In this document: positions 7,904 through 16,924 of the stretch, piece by piece
Layout: every line of letters starts with the position of its first letter
Position numbering within the stretch: the first letter of the stretch is position 1
Assembly: GCA_020060625.1 (NCBI GenBank)
Contig: JAGUZU010000106.1
Coordinates: forward strand, 34,326 to 98,325
DNA: 64,000 bases
DNA from: Anaerolineales bacterium
GTDB taxonomy: Bacteria > Chloroflexota > Anaerolineae > Anaerolineales > Villigracilaceae
Direction of reading: 5' to 3'
Position numbers and translations under genes: made by a program
The notes under the pieces: model-generated
The model's input: only the letters and a program-made list of their open reading frames with translations
Database searches by the model: none
What the model was told of the DNA's origin: nothing

Positions 7904-9475
7904 TTATTCTCCGCGCGGATTGATAAGGTGTTGTCTGGCATGCAGGATGCCGTTTTGCGCCTTGCGGCTGTCTTTGTCATTTTCGTCACCCTGCTGCTCA
8001 TCGACCAGTTGCTCCAGAACGCCGATGAACCGCAGGGCGATTACGTATCGCGGCAGGTTTTCATGCAATGCCCGTGTTTGCTGTAATCCCTCCGCGATGG
8101 CTGTGAGCAGGGCGGAGTGGGCATACGCGCGCGCCTCCTGCTGGATGCGTTCCGCCTCGGCTTTTCCATTTTCGAGTGCAATGGATCGCTTTTTCTCCCA
8201 TTCCAAAGTCCACGCATCCAGTTGACGGTTGACGATCTCGTCTTCCTTATCGGTTTTATTCCCGCTGTTGAAGGAGAAATCAAACGCTTTTGCGTTGATC
8301 AGGCGGATGCCCATTTTGCGGAGGGGTAGATCCAACTGGTTCCTCATTACATTTGCAATTTCCTCTGCCGCGCTGCCTTCTGCAAATACGCGCGCCCTCC
8401 ATAATTCCTCGATGGAACGCTCGGAAAGTGTTTCACGAGCCGCCTCCTCCGCCATCGCGAGAACCCGGTCATCCCAACGAACGGTGATCTCTTCGCTTTT
8501 CTCTGGCGTTTTTTTGCTTCTGAAACTCAATGCTGCCTTGACGCGCGCGTATGAATACGGAAAGATTCCATCGAGGTTTTTATCCGGTTCCCTGCCCTGG
8601 AATATATTGGCGCGGCGATACTCATGATATTGTTCCCGCGTCCAGGTTTCTTCATCAACCCGGAACGAAACCGAGACTTGCGCCTCCAACGGGATGCCCT
8701 CGCGGGAGATCGCCTTGATGAAGGATGTTCGCGTTCGAGACCGGAGATCCACCAACTCAAACGGTTGTGAGTCTTTATCGATATAGAACGCGCCGGGCCC
8801 ATGGACGCTGAAATCGGCGCCTTTCAACACGCCCGCTGCCTGATGCGGGTACGTCCATACCAGGCTTTTGACGGCTTTCAAACCTTGTCCGCCGTCGATG
8901 CGTTTCTCCGGCTCGTACGCCGTGCCGGATGGCGACTTCCAAATCGGCGGCTGGATGCCCCAAAGGTAGGCAAGGAATAGCATAACCCGGTTCAGCGCTT
9001 CCGCGCCCCCTCTCTGGCTGGAAGCGGGAACGACCGCCAGCGCAACATAATATGCCGTAAGATACCAGGCAAACAGGATGGGCAGTGAGACCATGAACAT
9101 ACCCATCCAGCCGTCAATCACCCAGCCGAAAAGAAAGAGCAGATACGTCCCTGTGAAGGTAACGGCTCCGCGCCATTCGGCGTGTTTCCTTCCAATGAAT
9201 ACCGCCAGTCCAGCCGCCAGGATGATTGACCAACGAAGAGATTCGGCGAGGAAATTCTGTTTGGATAGGTCTTCCAGAAAATAGGGAAGCCAGAGGAATA
9301 CGATACCGCCCAATACGAGAACTTCGAGCATGAATAAAATTGACAGGAAGATCGCATTAGTGATACTGTATTCTTTTAGAATCTTGAAGGAGTATCTGGC
9401 GACAAGAAACATCAATGCAAGGGCGAAAATCCCTGTCATGCAAGCGCCGATGGAACCGTTGAGCGTGTCTGTCAT
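7904..9475 (-). CDS. Divergent SPFH/band-7-like membrane protein (copy 1, several N-terminal TM segments)
   Basis: GADFSVHGPGAFYIDKDSQPFELVDLRSRTRTSFIKAISREGIPLEAQVSVSFRVDEE = PHB-like core. ATG at 9475 preferred because GGGAGG precedes it; listed ORF starts at 9493. Confidence 0.7.
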   Translation of the reverse strand: MTDTLNGSIGACMTGIFALALMFLVARYSFKILKEYSITNAIFLSILFMLEVLVLGGIVFLWLPYFLEDLSKQNFLAESLRWSIILAAGLAVFIGRKHAEWRGAVTFTGTYLLFLFGWVIDGWMGMFMVSLPILFAWYLTAYYVALAVVPASSQRGGAEALNRVMLFLAYLWGIQPPIWKSPSGTAYEPEKRIDGGQGLKAVKSLVWTYPHQAAGVLKGADFSVHGPGAFYIDKDSQPFELVDLRSRTRTSFIKAISREGIPLEAQVSVSFRVDEETWTREQYHEYRRANIFQGREPDKNLDGIFPYSYARVKAALSFRSKKTPEKSEEITVRWDDRVLAMAEEAARETLSERSIEELWRARVFAEGSAAEEIANVMRNQLDLPLRKMGIRLINAKAFDFSFNSGNKTDKEDEIVNRQLDAWTLEWEKKRSIALENGKAEAERIQQEARAYAHSALLTAIAEGLQQTRALHENLPRYVIALRFIGVLEQLVDEQQGDENDKDSRKAQNGILHARQHLINPRGE

Positions 9476-9526
9476 TTCAAAAACGCCTCCCATTCATTGA
9501 CCGCCTTTTTGCAAGTAGACAAAAAC

Positions 9527-9556
9527 AGTATATACTTTTCCAAAACCCTTTGTCAA
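9527..9556 (-). promoter_or_regulatory. Sigma70-type promoter for the SPFH operon
   Basis: Minus strand TTGACA (9556-9551), 18-bp spacer, TATACT (9532-9527); -10 is inside palindrome AGTATATACT. Confidence 0.75.
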
Positions 9557-9567
9557 GAACGAAAACC

Positions 9568-10242
9568 ATGCTCACCCTCGAATTTCACTGCCACACCAGC
9601 GCTTCCAAAGATTCCCTGACCCGCCCGGAGGATTTGATTGAAACCGCGCGGCGCAAGGGATTGGATCGTGTCGTCGTCACCGATCACAACTCGATTGGGG
9701 GCGCGCTGGCGGCTCGACGCCTCGACCCGGAGCTGGTCATTGTGGGGGAGGAGATCATGACGACGAAAGGTGAAATCCTTGCGGCGTTTGTGCAGGAGGA
9801 GATTCCGGCTGGGTTGACACCCGAAGAAACCATCAGGCGGCTGAAGGGTCAGGGAGCGTTTATCAGCGTGTCGCATCCGTTCGATACGATGCGAAAGGGC
9901 GGATGGGTAGAGAGAGACCTGCTGGAAATCATCCCCCACGTGGATGCGATTGAAGTCTTCAACTCGCGCTGCATGGATCCGCGCTTCAATCACCGGGCGC
10001 GGGCGTTTGCGGAGAAACACAACCTCGCCGGGACAGCCGGCTCGGATGCACACGGTTTAATCGAGCTGGGAAAAGCCGTCATGGCGCTGGAGCAGTTTGA
10101 AGGTCCGGAGGGGATGCGGCAGGTCATCCGCACGGCGAGATTCAAGACGAAGTTATCCCCCTGGTGGGTGCATTTGATCTCGCGTTATGCGTCCATGCGG
10201 AAGAAGATGGGGAGTTTTGATTACAGCCAACCCAAAGGATAA
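9568..10242 (+). CDS. PHP-domain metal-dependent phosphoesterase
   Basis: PHP motifs (FHCHTSASKDSLTRPEDLIETARRKGLDRVVVTDHNSIGGA...GTAGSDAH). ATG 9568 preferred over the TTG at 9550. Confidence 0.85.
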   Translation: MLTLEFHCHTSASKDSLTRPEDLIETARRKGLDRVVVTDHNSIGGALAARRLDPELVIVGEEIMTTKGEILAAFVQEEIPAGLTPEETIRRLKGQGAFISVSHPFDTMRKGGWVERDLLEIIPHVDAIEVFNSRCMDPRFNHRARAFAEKHNLAGTAGSDAHGLIELGKAVMALEQFEGPEGMRQVIRTARFKTKLSPWWVHLISRYASMRKKMGSFDYSQPKG

Positions 10243-10247
10243 AAAAG

Positions 10248-10276
10248 AACCCCCGTCCCAAAAAGGGACGAGGGTT
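10248..10276 (-). terminator. Intrinsic terminator downstream of the RRM gene
   Basis: Minus strand AACCCTCGTCCC-TTTTT-GGGACGGGGGTT followed by CTTTTTTATCC. Confidence 0.75.
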
Positions 10277-10295
10277 TGGCGCGGTGTTTCTGTGG

Positions 10296-10556
10296 TTATG
10301 CGTGTTCGACGCGCGGCTTGGCTATGTTGACTTTGAGGTCATTGCCGCCCAGGGAATGGGCGTTGAACATGCTGATCGCCTTGTCGGCTTCGGCTTGGTC
10401 GGGCATGGAGACAAATGCAAAGCCCTTCGAGATGCCCGATCCCTTGTCCATGACCAAGTCCACGGCTGAGACGGTTCCGGCGGTTGAGAACAGGGTCTTG
10501 ATTTCATCCTGTGTGGTGGCCTTGTTGAGGTTGCCGACGTAAATTCGAATATCCAT
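10296..10556 (-). CDS. Small RRM-type RNA-binding protein
   Basis: RNP motifs: RIYVGNL (RNP2) and KGFAFVSM (RNP1-like). Confidence 0.9.
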   Translation of the reverse strand: MDIRIYVGNLNKATTQDEIKTLFSTAGTVSAVDLVMDKGSGISKGFAFVSMPDQAEADKAISMFNAHSLGGNDLKVNIAKPRVEHA

Positions 10557-10587
10557 TTTATTACTGCTTTCTCCAGCATGGCTGGAA

Positions 10588-10625
10588 CAAAAAAGACCGC
10601 CACCCTACAAAAAGGGTCGGCGGTC
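10588..10625 (-). promoter_or_regulatory. Terminator-like hairpin in the 5' leader of the RRM gene (candidate attenuator)
   Basis: Minus strand GACCGCCGACCCT...AGGGTGGCGGTC then TTTTTTGTT, ~30 nt before the ATG. Confidence 0.65.
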
Positions 10626-10850
10626 AAGGTGCGACTGATGGATCCAATTTATTGCCCTTTCAGTGTAACACACATTCCTCCCGCAGGCGGGGCAACATTT
10701 TATTCAATAACACCCCGCAGCACAGGAATTCCGAGGGATAATTGGAAAACGACGTTTGTCTATTTGACATCCTCTCCCTCTTCTGCTAAACTATAATTTG
10801 TCAGACAAATTCACCAAAGACAGTCCACTAATTGCTTACGGCTATTTCAA

Positions 10851-12254
10851 ATGGCAACCCTCCTCATCAAAAACGCATACATTGCCACCATGGATGACCA
10901 TCAGCGGGAGATTCCCGAGGGTGGTCTTTTTATTCGCGACGGCTTCATCGAGCAGGTTGACGAGACAAATAAACTCCCGCCCACTGCCGACGAAGTCCTC
11001 GACCTCAAAGGTCATGTCCTTCTGCCGGGGCTGGTCAACACGCATCATCACTTTTACCAAACCCTCACACGCGCCGTTCCCGCCGCGCAGGATGCCAATC
11101 TCTTCAACTGGCTCAAAACGCTCTATCCCATTTGGGCAAAAATCCAACCCGAAGACATTTTTATTTCGACTCAAACCGCTCTATCGGAACTCGCTTTATC
11201 GGGATGTACCACCGCGTCGGACCATCTCTACCTCTTCCCGAACGCCTCGAAACTTGACGATGAAATTGATGCCGCTCTCGAAGTTGGTCTGCGTCTGCAA
11301 GCGTCTCGCGGCTCGATGAGCCTCGGCGAATCCAAAGGCGGGCTTCCGCCCGACAGCGTGGTGGATACCGAAGAGAACATCCTCAAAGACTCGCAGCGTC
11401 TCATCGAAAAATATCACGATGCCAACCCCGGCGCGATGACGCAAATTGTCCTTGCGCCCTGCTCGCCCTTCAGCGTCACCTCAGACTTGATGAAGCAGTC
11501 TGCGAAGTTGGCGCGTGAATACGGTGTCCATTTGCATACCCATCTTGCAGAGACCGAAGACGAAGAGCAATTCTGTATGCAGATGTTCGGTCATCGCCCC
11601 GTCGGTTATATGCAGGAAGTGGACTGGATGGGGGATGACGTCTGGTTTGCGCACACGGTCTGGGTCAATGACGAGGAAATCAAAGCCTTTGCCAAACATA
11701 ACTGCGGCGTGGCGCATTGCCCGTCGTCGAACATGCGGTTGGCGTCAGGAATCGCTCCGGTCAGGGAATACCGGTCAGCAGGCGTGAACGTAGGGTTGGG
11801 CGTGGACGGTTCCGCTTCCAACGACGGCTCGCATCTGCTGGCGGAAGTCCGCAATGCCATGCTGGTCTCGCGTGTCAAAGAAGGACTGACGGGCTTTTCC
11901 GCTTCCCCCTCTCCCTCTGGGGGAGGGCAGGGTGGGGGCGAACGAAAATTGATGACAGCCCGCGAAGCGTTGTATCTCGGCACCCGCGGCGGCGCAGCCG
12001 TTTTAGGTCGAAACGATATTGGAAGTTTGGAGAGTGGAAAGTGCGCCGATTTTTTCGCCGTGAATTTGAACCGGCTCGAATTCACAGGCGCGCATGATCC
12101 CGTTTCGGCAATTGTTTTCGGACAGTCCGTCAATGTGGATTACACGGTTGTAAATGGGAAGTTTATCGTCAAGGACGGTCGGCTTGTGACGGTGGACAAA
12201 CACAAGTTGATCGAAAAACATAATCAGGCGGCAAGACGTTTGCTGACTGGATAG
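10851..12254 (+). CDS. Amidohydrolase, 8-oxoguanine/guanine-deaminase type (TrzA/AtzA superfamily)
   Basis: LLPGLVNTHHHFYQTLTRAVPAAQDANLFNWLKTLYPIWA...HLHTHLAET...VGLGVDGSASND. Contains an in-frame low-complexity insertion. Confidence 0.85.
   Translation: MATLLIKNAYIATMDDHQREIPEGGLFIRDGFIEQVDETNKLPPTADEVLDLKGHVLLPGLVNTHHHFYQTLTRAVPAAQDANLFNWLKTLYPIWAKIQPEDIFISTQTALSELALSGCTTASDHLYLFPNASKLDDEIDAALEVGLRLQASRGSMSLGESKGGLPPDSVVDTEENILKDSQRLIEKYHDANPGAMTQIVLAPCSPFSVTSDLMKQSAKLAREYGVHLHTHLAETEDEEQFCMQMFGHRPVGYMQEVDWMGDDVWFAHTVWVNDEEIKAFAKHNCGVAHCPSSNMRLASGIAPVREYRSAGVNVGLGVDGSASNDGSHLLAEVRNAMLVSRVKEGLTGFSASPSPSGGGQGGGERKLMTAREALYLGTRGGAAVLGRNDIGSLESGKCADFFAVNLNRLEFTGAHDPVSAIVFGQSVNVDYTVVNGKFIVKDGRLVTVDKHKLIEKHNQAARRLLTG
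11904..11940. repeat. Palindromic REP-like element inside the deaminase CDS
   Basis: TCCCCCTCTCCCTCTGGGGGAGGGCAGGGTGGGGGCG, translated as SPSPSGGGQGGGE between conserved segments. Confidence 0.65.
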
Positions 12255-12267
12255 AGGTCTTTCACTT

Positions 12268-12606
12268 ATGAATTTCTTTACCATCTTGATGTTGTCCCTT
12301 TCCACGGGGATTCCGGGTTTTGTGGTTGGAGGGTTGGCGCTGACGTTGATCCTGCTTGCTTTGATTCGCAGGGATACGACAATGATGATCATTGCGGCTT
12401 TCCTGCTCGTTCCGTTGGCGTACACTCTTGGGGCATGGTGGGGACTTCTTGTGGTGGTGCGGTTGATGCCGCTCTTTCCCCTGCTTTCCGTCATTGCCAT
12501 CAGCCGCGAAGATACCCTGCTTGCATGGCTCCTGCCGCTTCCATCCGTTGGGTATCTGGTTTATTATCTCTTCCGGCTTGTGGCTTCCGATTTTAGCGGC
12601 GTTTGA
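12268..12606 (+). CDS. Small hydrophobic membrane protein, unknown function
   Basis: 112 aa, highly hydrophobic throughout. Confidence 0.45.
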   Translation: MNFFTILMLSLSTGIPGFVVGGLALTLILLALIRRDTTMMIIAAFLLVPLAYTLGAWWGLLVVVRLMPLFPLLSVIAISREDTLLAWLLPLPSVGYLVYYLFRLVASDFSGV

Positions 12607-12665
12607 TCTCCTTGATGACAGGCTTGCCGGTTCCGTTTGTTTTTGCGCCAAAAGGGAATTTCCCG

Positions 12666-14228
12666 ATGAAACATTTGCAAAGAGAGACTGCAATCGTCGT
12701 TTATCCCCTGCTGATTTTTTATGTGCTGCTGGTCGTTCGCAGCGCGTGGATTTCGGATGATGGGATGATCACCTTCCGCGTGGTGGAGAATTTTTTGGCG
12801 GGTTATGGGCTGGGCTACAATCCGTTTGTCCGCGTGCAGGTCTTCACTCACCCGTTGTGGATGTTTGTGATTTCGCTCCCGTATTTTGTGGCGGGCTTGT
12901 TCGTTTCCAGCGCGCCGAACGCGCTCTTTTACATCATGGTATTCCTGTCGGTTTTGTTTTCCCTTCTGGCGGTCTTTTTGCTGTTGTCCAGGATTTCCAA
13001 ACCCGGGCTCCTGCCGTTGGGATTGGCGGTATTGATGCTGAGCCTTTCCAACGGATTCATTGATTTTTCGACTTCGGGAATGGAGAATCCGTTAACCCAT
13101 TTCCTTCTTGCTGTCTTTGTCGTTGCATATCTGGCGGAAAACCCGAACCTTTTCCTTTTATCCCTCCTTTCATCGTTGATTATGTTGAACCGGGCGGACT
13201 CTCTTGTCCTGGTTGCGCCCGCGCTTGCGTATGCCTGGTGGACTTCTGCCCAGCGTAAAAGCAATCTCGTGAAAATATTTGTGGGTCTTATCCCGATGCT
13301 GTTATGGGAATTGTTTTCCCTGTTCTATTTCGGGTTTCCCTTCCCGAATACGGCGTATGCCAAGTTGAACACGGGAGTTTCCGGCGTTTCGCTGGCGTTG
13401 CAGGGATTCGATTACTTCCTGAATTCGATCAACTGGGACCCGATTGTCTTTTTCTCCATTGGGCTGGCAGGCGTCACGCTATTCTTTGAAAGGAACGGGA
13501 AATTTATTTTTCTGTTCGCCGGGGTGCTGCTTTATCTGGCGTATATTGTAAAGATCGGCGGCGACTTTATGGCGGGCAGATTCCTGACCGCGCCCCTGTT
13601 TTTATCCACAGCGATTATTTCGAATCAACTCGCTGCAAAGCGGAGCCAGTTGGTCGGTTTGGGCGTCGCGATCCTTTTGGGCGCGTTTTCCCTGCGGTCA
13701 CCGCTTTGGGCGTCGAACATGGTGCTGTATCTGCCCACGTACCCCATCAGCGATCACAACCGCATATCCGATCAGAGGCTGCATTATTTTGGAAACGACA
13801 ACAAGGGTCAATACAATAGTTTTGTCGAAAATGGGTTTTTGAATCCAGAATTGGGATCGGAATTCGCCGGGGGCGAGTGGCATTTCACCGGTTTTCGCCA
13901 GGTCTATGTTGCTGACGCGCTGGGCAAGCCTGGGTATAAAAAAGGTCCAAATATTTATGTGATAGATAATTTCGCCCTGTCCGATCCCCTGCTGGCGCGG
14001 CTGCCTGCCGCGGAATGGTCCATCGGGCATTTTCGCCGCGACGTGCCCGACGGCTATCTTGAGACCCTGGAAACAGGCGAAAACCGGATCGCCGACCCGG
14101 ATCTATCGCTTTATTATTCCAAATTGCAGTTTGTCGTCGCCGGACCGTTGAACGATTGGGATCGCATCGTCGAAATATGGAAGTTCAATACGGGTCAATA
14201 CGATTATCTGTTGGAAGCATACAAATAA
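12666..14228 (+). CDS. Polytopic membrane protein, GT-C glycosyltransferase-like
   Basis: Many TM segments plus soluble C-terminus; SAWISDDGMITFRVVENFLAGYGLGYNP region resembles GT-C first-loop acidic motif. Start could be 12603. Confidence 0.5.
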   Translation: MKHLQRETAIVVYPLLIFYVLLVVRSAWISDDGMITFRVVENFLAGYGLGYNPFVRVQVFTHPLWMFVISLPYFVAGLFVSSAPNALFYIMVFLSVLFSLLAVFLLLSRISKPGLLPLGLAVLMLSLSNGFIDFSTSGMENPLTHFLLAVFVVAYLAENPNLFLLSLLSSLIMLNRADSLVLVAPALAYAWWTSAQRKSNLVKIFVGLIPMLLWELFSLFYFGFPFPNTAYAKLNTGVSGVSLALQGFDYFLNSINWDPIVFFSIGLAGVTLFFERNGKFIFLFAGVLLYLAYIVKIGGDFMAGRFLTAPLFLSTAIISNQLAAKRSQLVGLGVAILLGAFSLRSPLWASNMVLYLPTYPISDHNRISDQRLHYFGNDNKGQYNSFVENGFLNPELGSEFAGGEWHFTGFRQVYVADALGKPGYKKGPNIYVIDNFALSDPLLARLPAAEWSIGHFRRDVPDGYLETLETGENRIADPDLSLYYSKLQFVVAGPLNDWDRIVEIWKFNTGQYDYLLEAYK

Positions 14229-14257
14229 CGCCTGTCGTAGAATAGGAGATTTTATCC

Positions 14258-16048
14258 ATGACACCTTCCACAAAACTGAATGCCGCCCTCATTGATGTTG
14301 CCATGGGGCGCGCCTCTGCCGACCTCGTCATTCGCGGCGGGAAATGGGTAAGCGTGCAATCCGGTGAGATCATCCCGAACACCGATGTCGCCATTGTGCA
14401 GGGACGCATCGCCTTTGTTGGGCGGGATGCGAGCCACACGATTGGCAAAAAGACGAAGATCGTCGAGGCGAAGGGACGCTTCCTCGTTCCCGGCTTGCTG
14501 GATGCGCACATGCACGTTGAATCGGGCATGGTCACAGTGACGGAGTTCGTCCGCGCGGTGGCGGTTCGCGGCACGACGGGCATGTTCATCGACCCGCATG
14601 AGATCGCCAATGTGTTCGGTCTCAAAGGCGTCAAGTTGATGGTGGATGAAGCGCGGAAACAACCCATTCACGTCTGGGTGCAGATGCCGTCGTGCGTGCC
14701 GTCCGCTCCTGGGCTGGAAACACCCGGCGCTTCGATCGGACCGAAGGAAATTACCGAAGCGATGACATGGAAGGGCATCATCGGTTTGGGCGAGATGATG
14801 AACTTTCCCGGTGTGTTTATGGGCGATAAAAAGATGCTGGATGAAATGTCGGCGACTCATGCGGCAGGCAAGGTCGTTGGCGGGCATTATGCTTCGCCCG
14901 ATCTCGGACTGCCTTTCCACGGTTACGCGGCGGGCGGCGCGGAAGACGATCACGAAGGCACGCGCATGGATGACGCGATTGCGCGCGTGCGGCAGGGCAT
15001 GAAACCGATGCTGCGATATGGCTCCGCCTGGTTCGACGTCGCCGCGCAGGTCAAAGCCATTACCGAAAAGAAACTGGATTCGCGCCGCTTCATCCTGTGT
15101 ACGGATGATTCTCACGCCGAGACATTGACCCAGGAAGGACACATGGATCGCGTCCTGCGGCATGCCATCAGCGAAGGCTTGAACCCGATGACTGCCATTC
15201 AGATGATGACCATCAACACGGCGGAGCATTTCGGGATGAGCCGCGAGATGGGCATGATCGCGCCGGGTCGCTGGGGCGATGTTTTGCTGGCGGAAGACCT
15301 GATGAATTTCAGCGCGGATGTGGTCATTGCAAAGGGACAGGTGATTGCAGAGAAAGGCGAGTGGCAGGTCAAACTGCCGGTGGTGAAGTACCCGCAGTGG
15401 GTCAAGAAATCCATGAAGATGAAGAAAAAACTCACAGCAGAGGATTTTGTCCTTCGGACAAGAGCAGGCGACGGGGCGGAGGTCGAGGCGAATGTCATTG
15501 GCGTGATCGAGAATCAGGCGCCGACCCGTCATCTAAAGATGAAGGTCAAAGCCGAGGACGGCGAAGTCAAGGTGGATATAAAACGCGACCTTGCAAAGAT
15601 TGCGCTGGTCGAAAGACATCGCGCAACGGGAAAAGTTATTGTTGGGTTGACGAGCGGATTTGGCTTTACGCGCAAATGCGCCGTCGGCTCGACGGTGGCG
15701 CACGACAGCCATCACATGATCGTGGCCGGCACGGATGAAGAAAGCATGGCGGTTGCCGCGAACGAACTGGCAAGGTGCGGCGGCGGTCAGGTGGTGGTGT
15801 TGGATGGCAAGGTGATCGGGCTGGTGGAGTTGCAGATTGCGGGTTTGATGTCCAATGAACGCGCGGATGTTGTGGCGAAAAAGGCTGGCACGGTGCTGGA
15901 TGGTTTCAAAATGTGCGGCAGTGAATTGAATAACCCGAACATGCAGTTAAGCCTGCTGGCTTTGGTGGTCATCCCGGAGTTGAGAATTTCCGACAAGGGG
16001 CTTGTGGATGTGACGCAGTTCGATTTCATCCCGGTGTTGGAAGATTAA
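14258..16048 (+). CDS. ade: Adenine deaminase
   Basis: ADLVIRGGKWVSVQSGEIIPNTDVAI...FLVPGLLDAHMHVESGMVTVTEF...IDPHEIANVFG plus typical C-terminal domain. Confidence 0.93.
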   Translation: MTPSTKLNAALIDVAMGRASADLVIRGGKWVSVQSGEIIPNTDVAIVQGRIAFVGRDASHTIGKKTKIVEAKGRFLVPGLLDAHMHVESGMVTVTEFVRAVAVRGTTGMFIDPHEIANVFGLKGVKLMVDEARKQPIHVWVQMPSCVPSAPGLETPGASIGPKEITEAMTWKGIIGLGEMMNFPGVFMGDKKMLDEMSATHAAGKVVGGHYASPDLGLPFHGYAAGGAEDDHEGTRMDDAIARVRQGMKPMLRYGSAWFDVAAQVKAITEKKLDSRRFILCTDDSHAETLTQEGHMDRVLRHAISEGLNPMTAIQMMTINTAEHFGMSREMGMIAPGRWGDVLLAEDLMNFSADVVIAKGQVIAEKGEWQVKLPVVKYPQWVKKSMKMKKKLTAEDFVLRTRAGDGAEVEANVIGVIENQAPTRHLKMKVKAEDGEVKVDIKRDLAKIALVERHRATGKVIVGLTSGFGFTRKCAVGSTVAHDSHHMIVAGTDEESMAVAANELARCGGGQVVVLDGKVIGLVELQIAGLMSNERADVVAKKAGTVLDGFKMCGSELNNPNMQLSLLALVVIPELRISDKGLVDVTQFDFIPVLED

Positions 16049-16121
16049 TTAAACGCCGAGCCGCAGAGGTTCTGGGAGAAATCTCCGGGTTTCTGTGACT
16101 CAGCCGGCAAAGAGAGAAAAC

Positions 16122-16844
16122 ATGGCTAACTTTCCGTTCCAACGATTGCAGGCTGATCTGGCGACATTGATATCCAATACGCCGGCAGGTCAGCGGCTGC
16201 CTTCGGAACCGGAGCTTGCGAAGCAGCTTGGCGTTTCGCGCGCCACCCTGCGCGAGGCGATGCGTTCCTTTGAAACGCAGGGCATGATCCGCCGCAGGCA
16301 GGGGTCGGGGACGTTTGTGGTCGGCAAGATGCAGGTCTTGGACAGCGGGTTGGAAGTGCTGGAAAGCCTGGATACGATTGCCAGGCGGTTGGGTCTTGAA
16401 ATCTCGGTTAGCGACCTTGCGATTGAAAGCGAATCCGCTTCTCCCGAACTTGCGGAGGCGTTGAATGTATCTGCCGGCACGGGCTTGACCCGCGTGCGCC
16501 GCGTCATCCGCGCAGATCGCCGCCCGGTGGCATATCTGGTGGATGTCCTGCCGGAGTCCACGCTTCATGCCAGGGATATGCCTTCGGATTTCAACGGCTC
16601 GGTTCTGGACTTTTTGCTGAATCGCGGCATCCCGTTGACCACCTCCCGCGCGAACGTCAGCGCGATTGGCGCGACAGCGGAGGTCGCCAAGGCGCTGGAG
16701 ATACAACGCGGCGACGTCCTTCTGCATTTCAATTCCCTTTTGTTCGATGCAAACGGCGGAATTGTGGATTACTCGTTGAGTTATTTCATTCCCGGATATT
16801 TTCACTTTCACGTCGTCCGCCGGGTGGGAGGAATGCAACAGTAG
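16122..16844 (+). CDS. GntR-family regulator with UTRA-type effector domain
   Basis: wHTH AGQRLPSEPELAKQLGVSRATLREAMRSFETQGMIRRRQGSGTFV plus UTRA-like C-terminus. Confidence 0.85.
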   Translation: MANFPFQRLQADLATLISNTPAGQRLPSEPELAKQLGVSRATLREAMRSFETQGMIRRRQGSGTFVVGKMQVLDSGLEVLESLDTIARRLGLEISVSDLAIESESASPELAEALNVSAGTGLTRVRRVIRADRRPVAYLVDVLPESTLHARDMPSDFNGSVLDFLLNRGIPLTTSRANVSAIGATAEVAKALEIQRGDVLLHFNSLLFDANGGIVDYSLSYFIPGYFHFHVVRRVGGMQQ

Positions 16845-16924
16845 ATTTTATTGGATTTATTGCTTCGGTATAAAAATAAAAAATTCGAGTCCCCGTGACT
16901 CTGTGATAATTACAAGGAGAACGA

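Noticed and set aside
14252-15532. 426-aa minus-strand ORF antisense to adenine deaminase
   Set aside because: His/Arg-rich shadow ORF; the plus strand is an unambiguous adenine deaminase.
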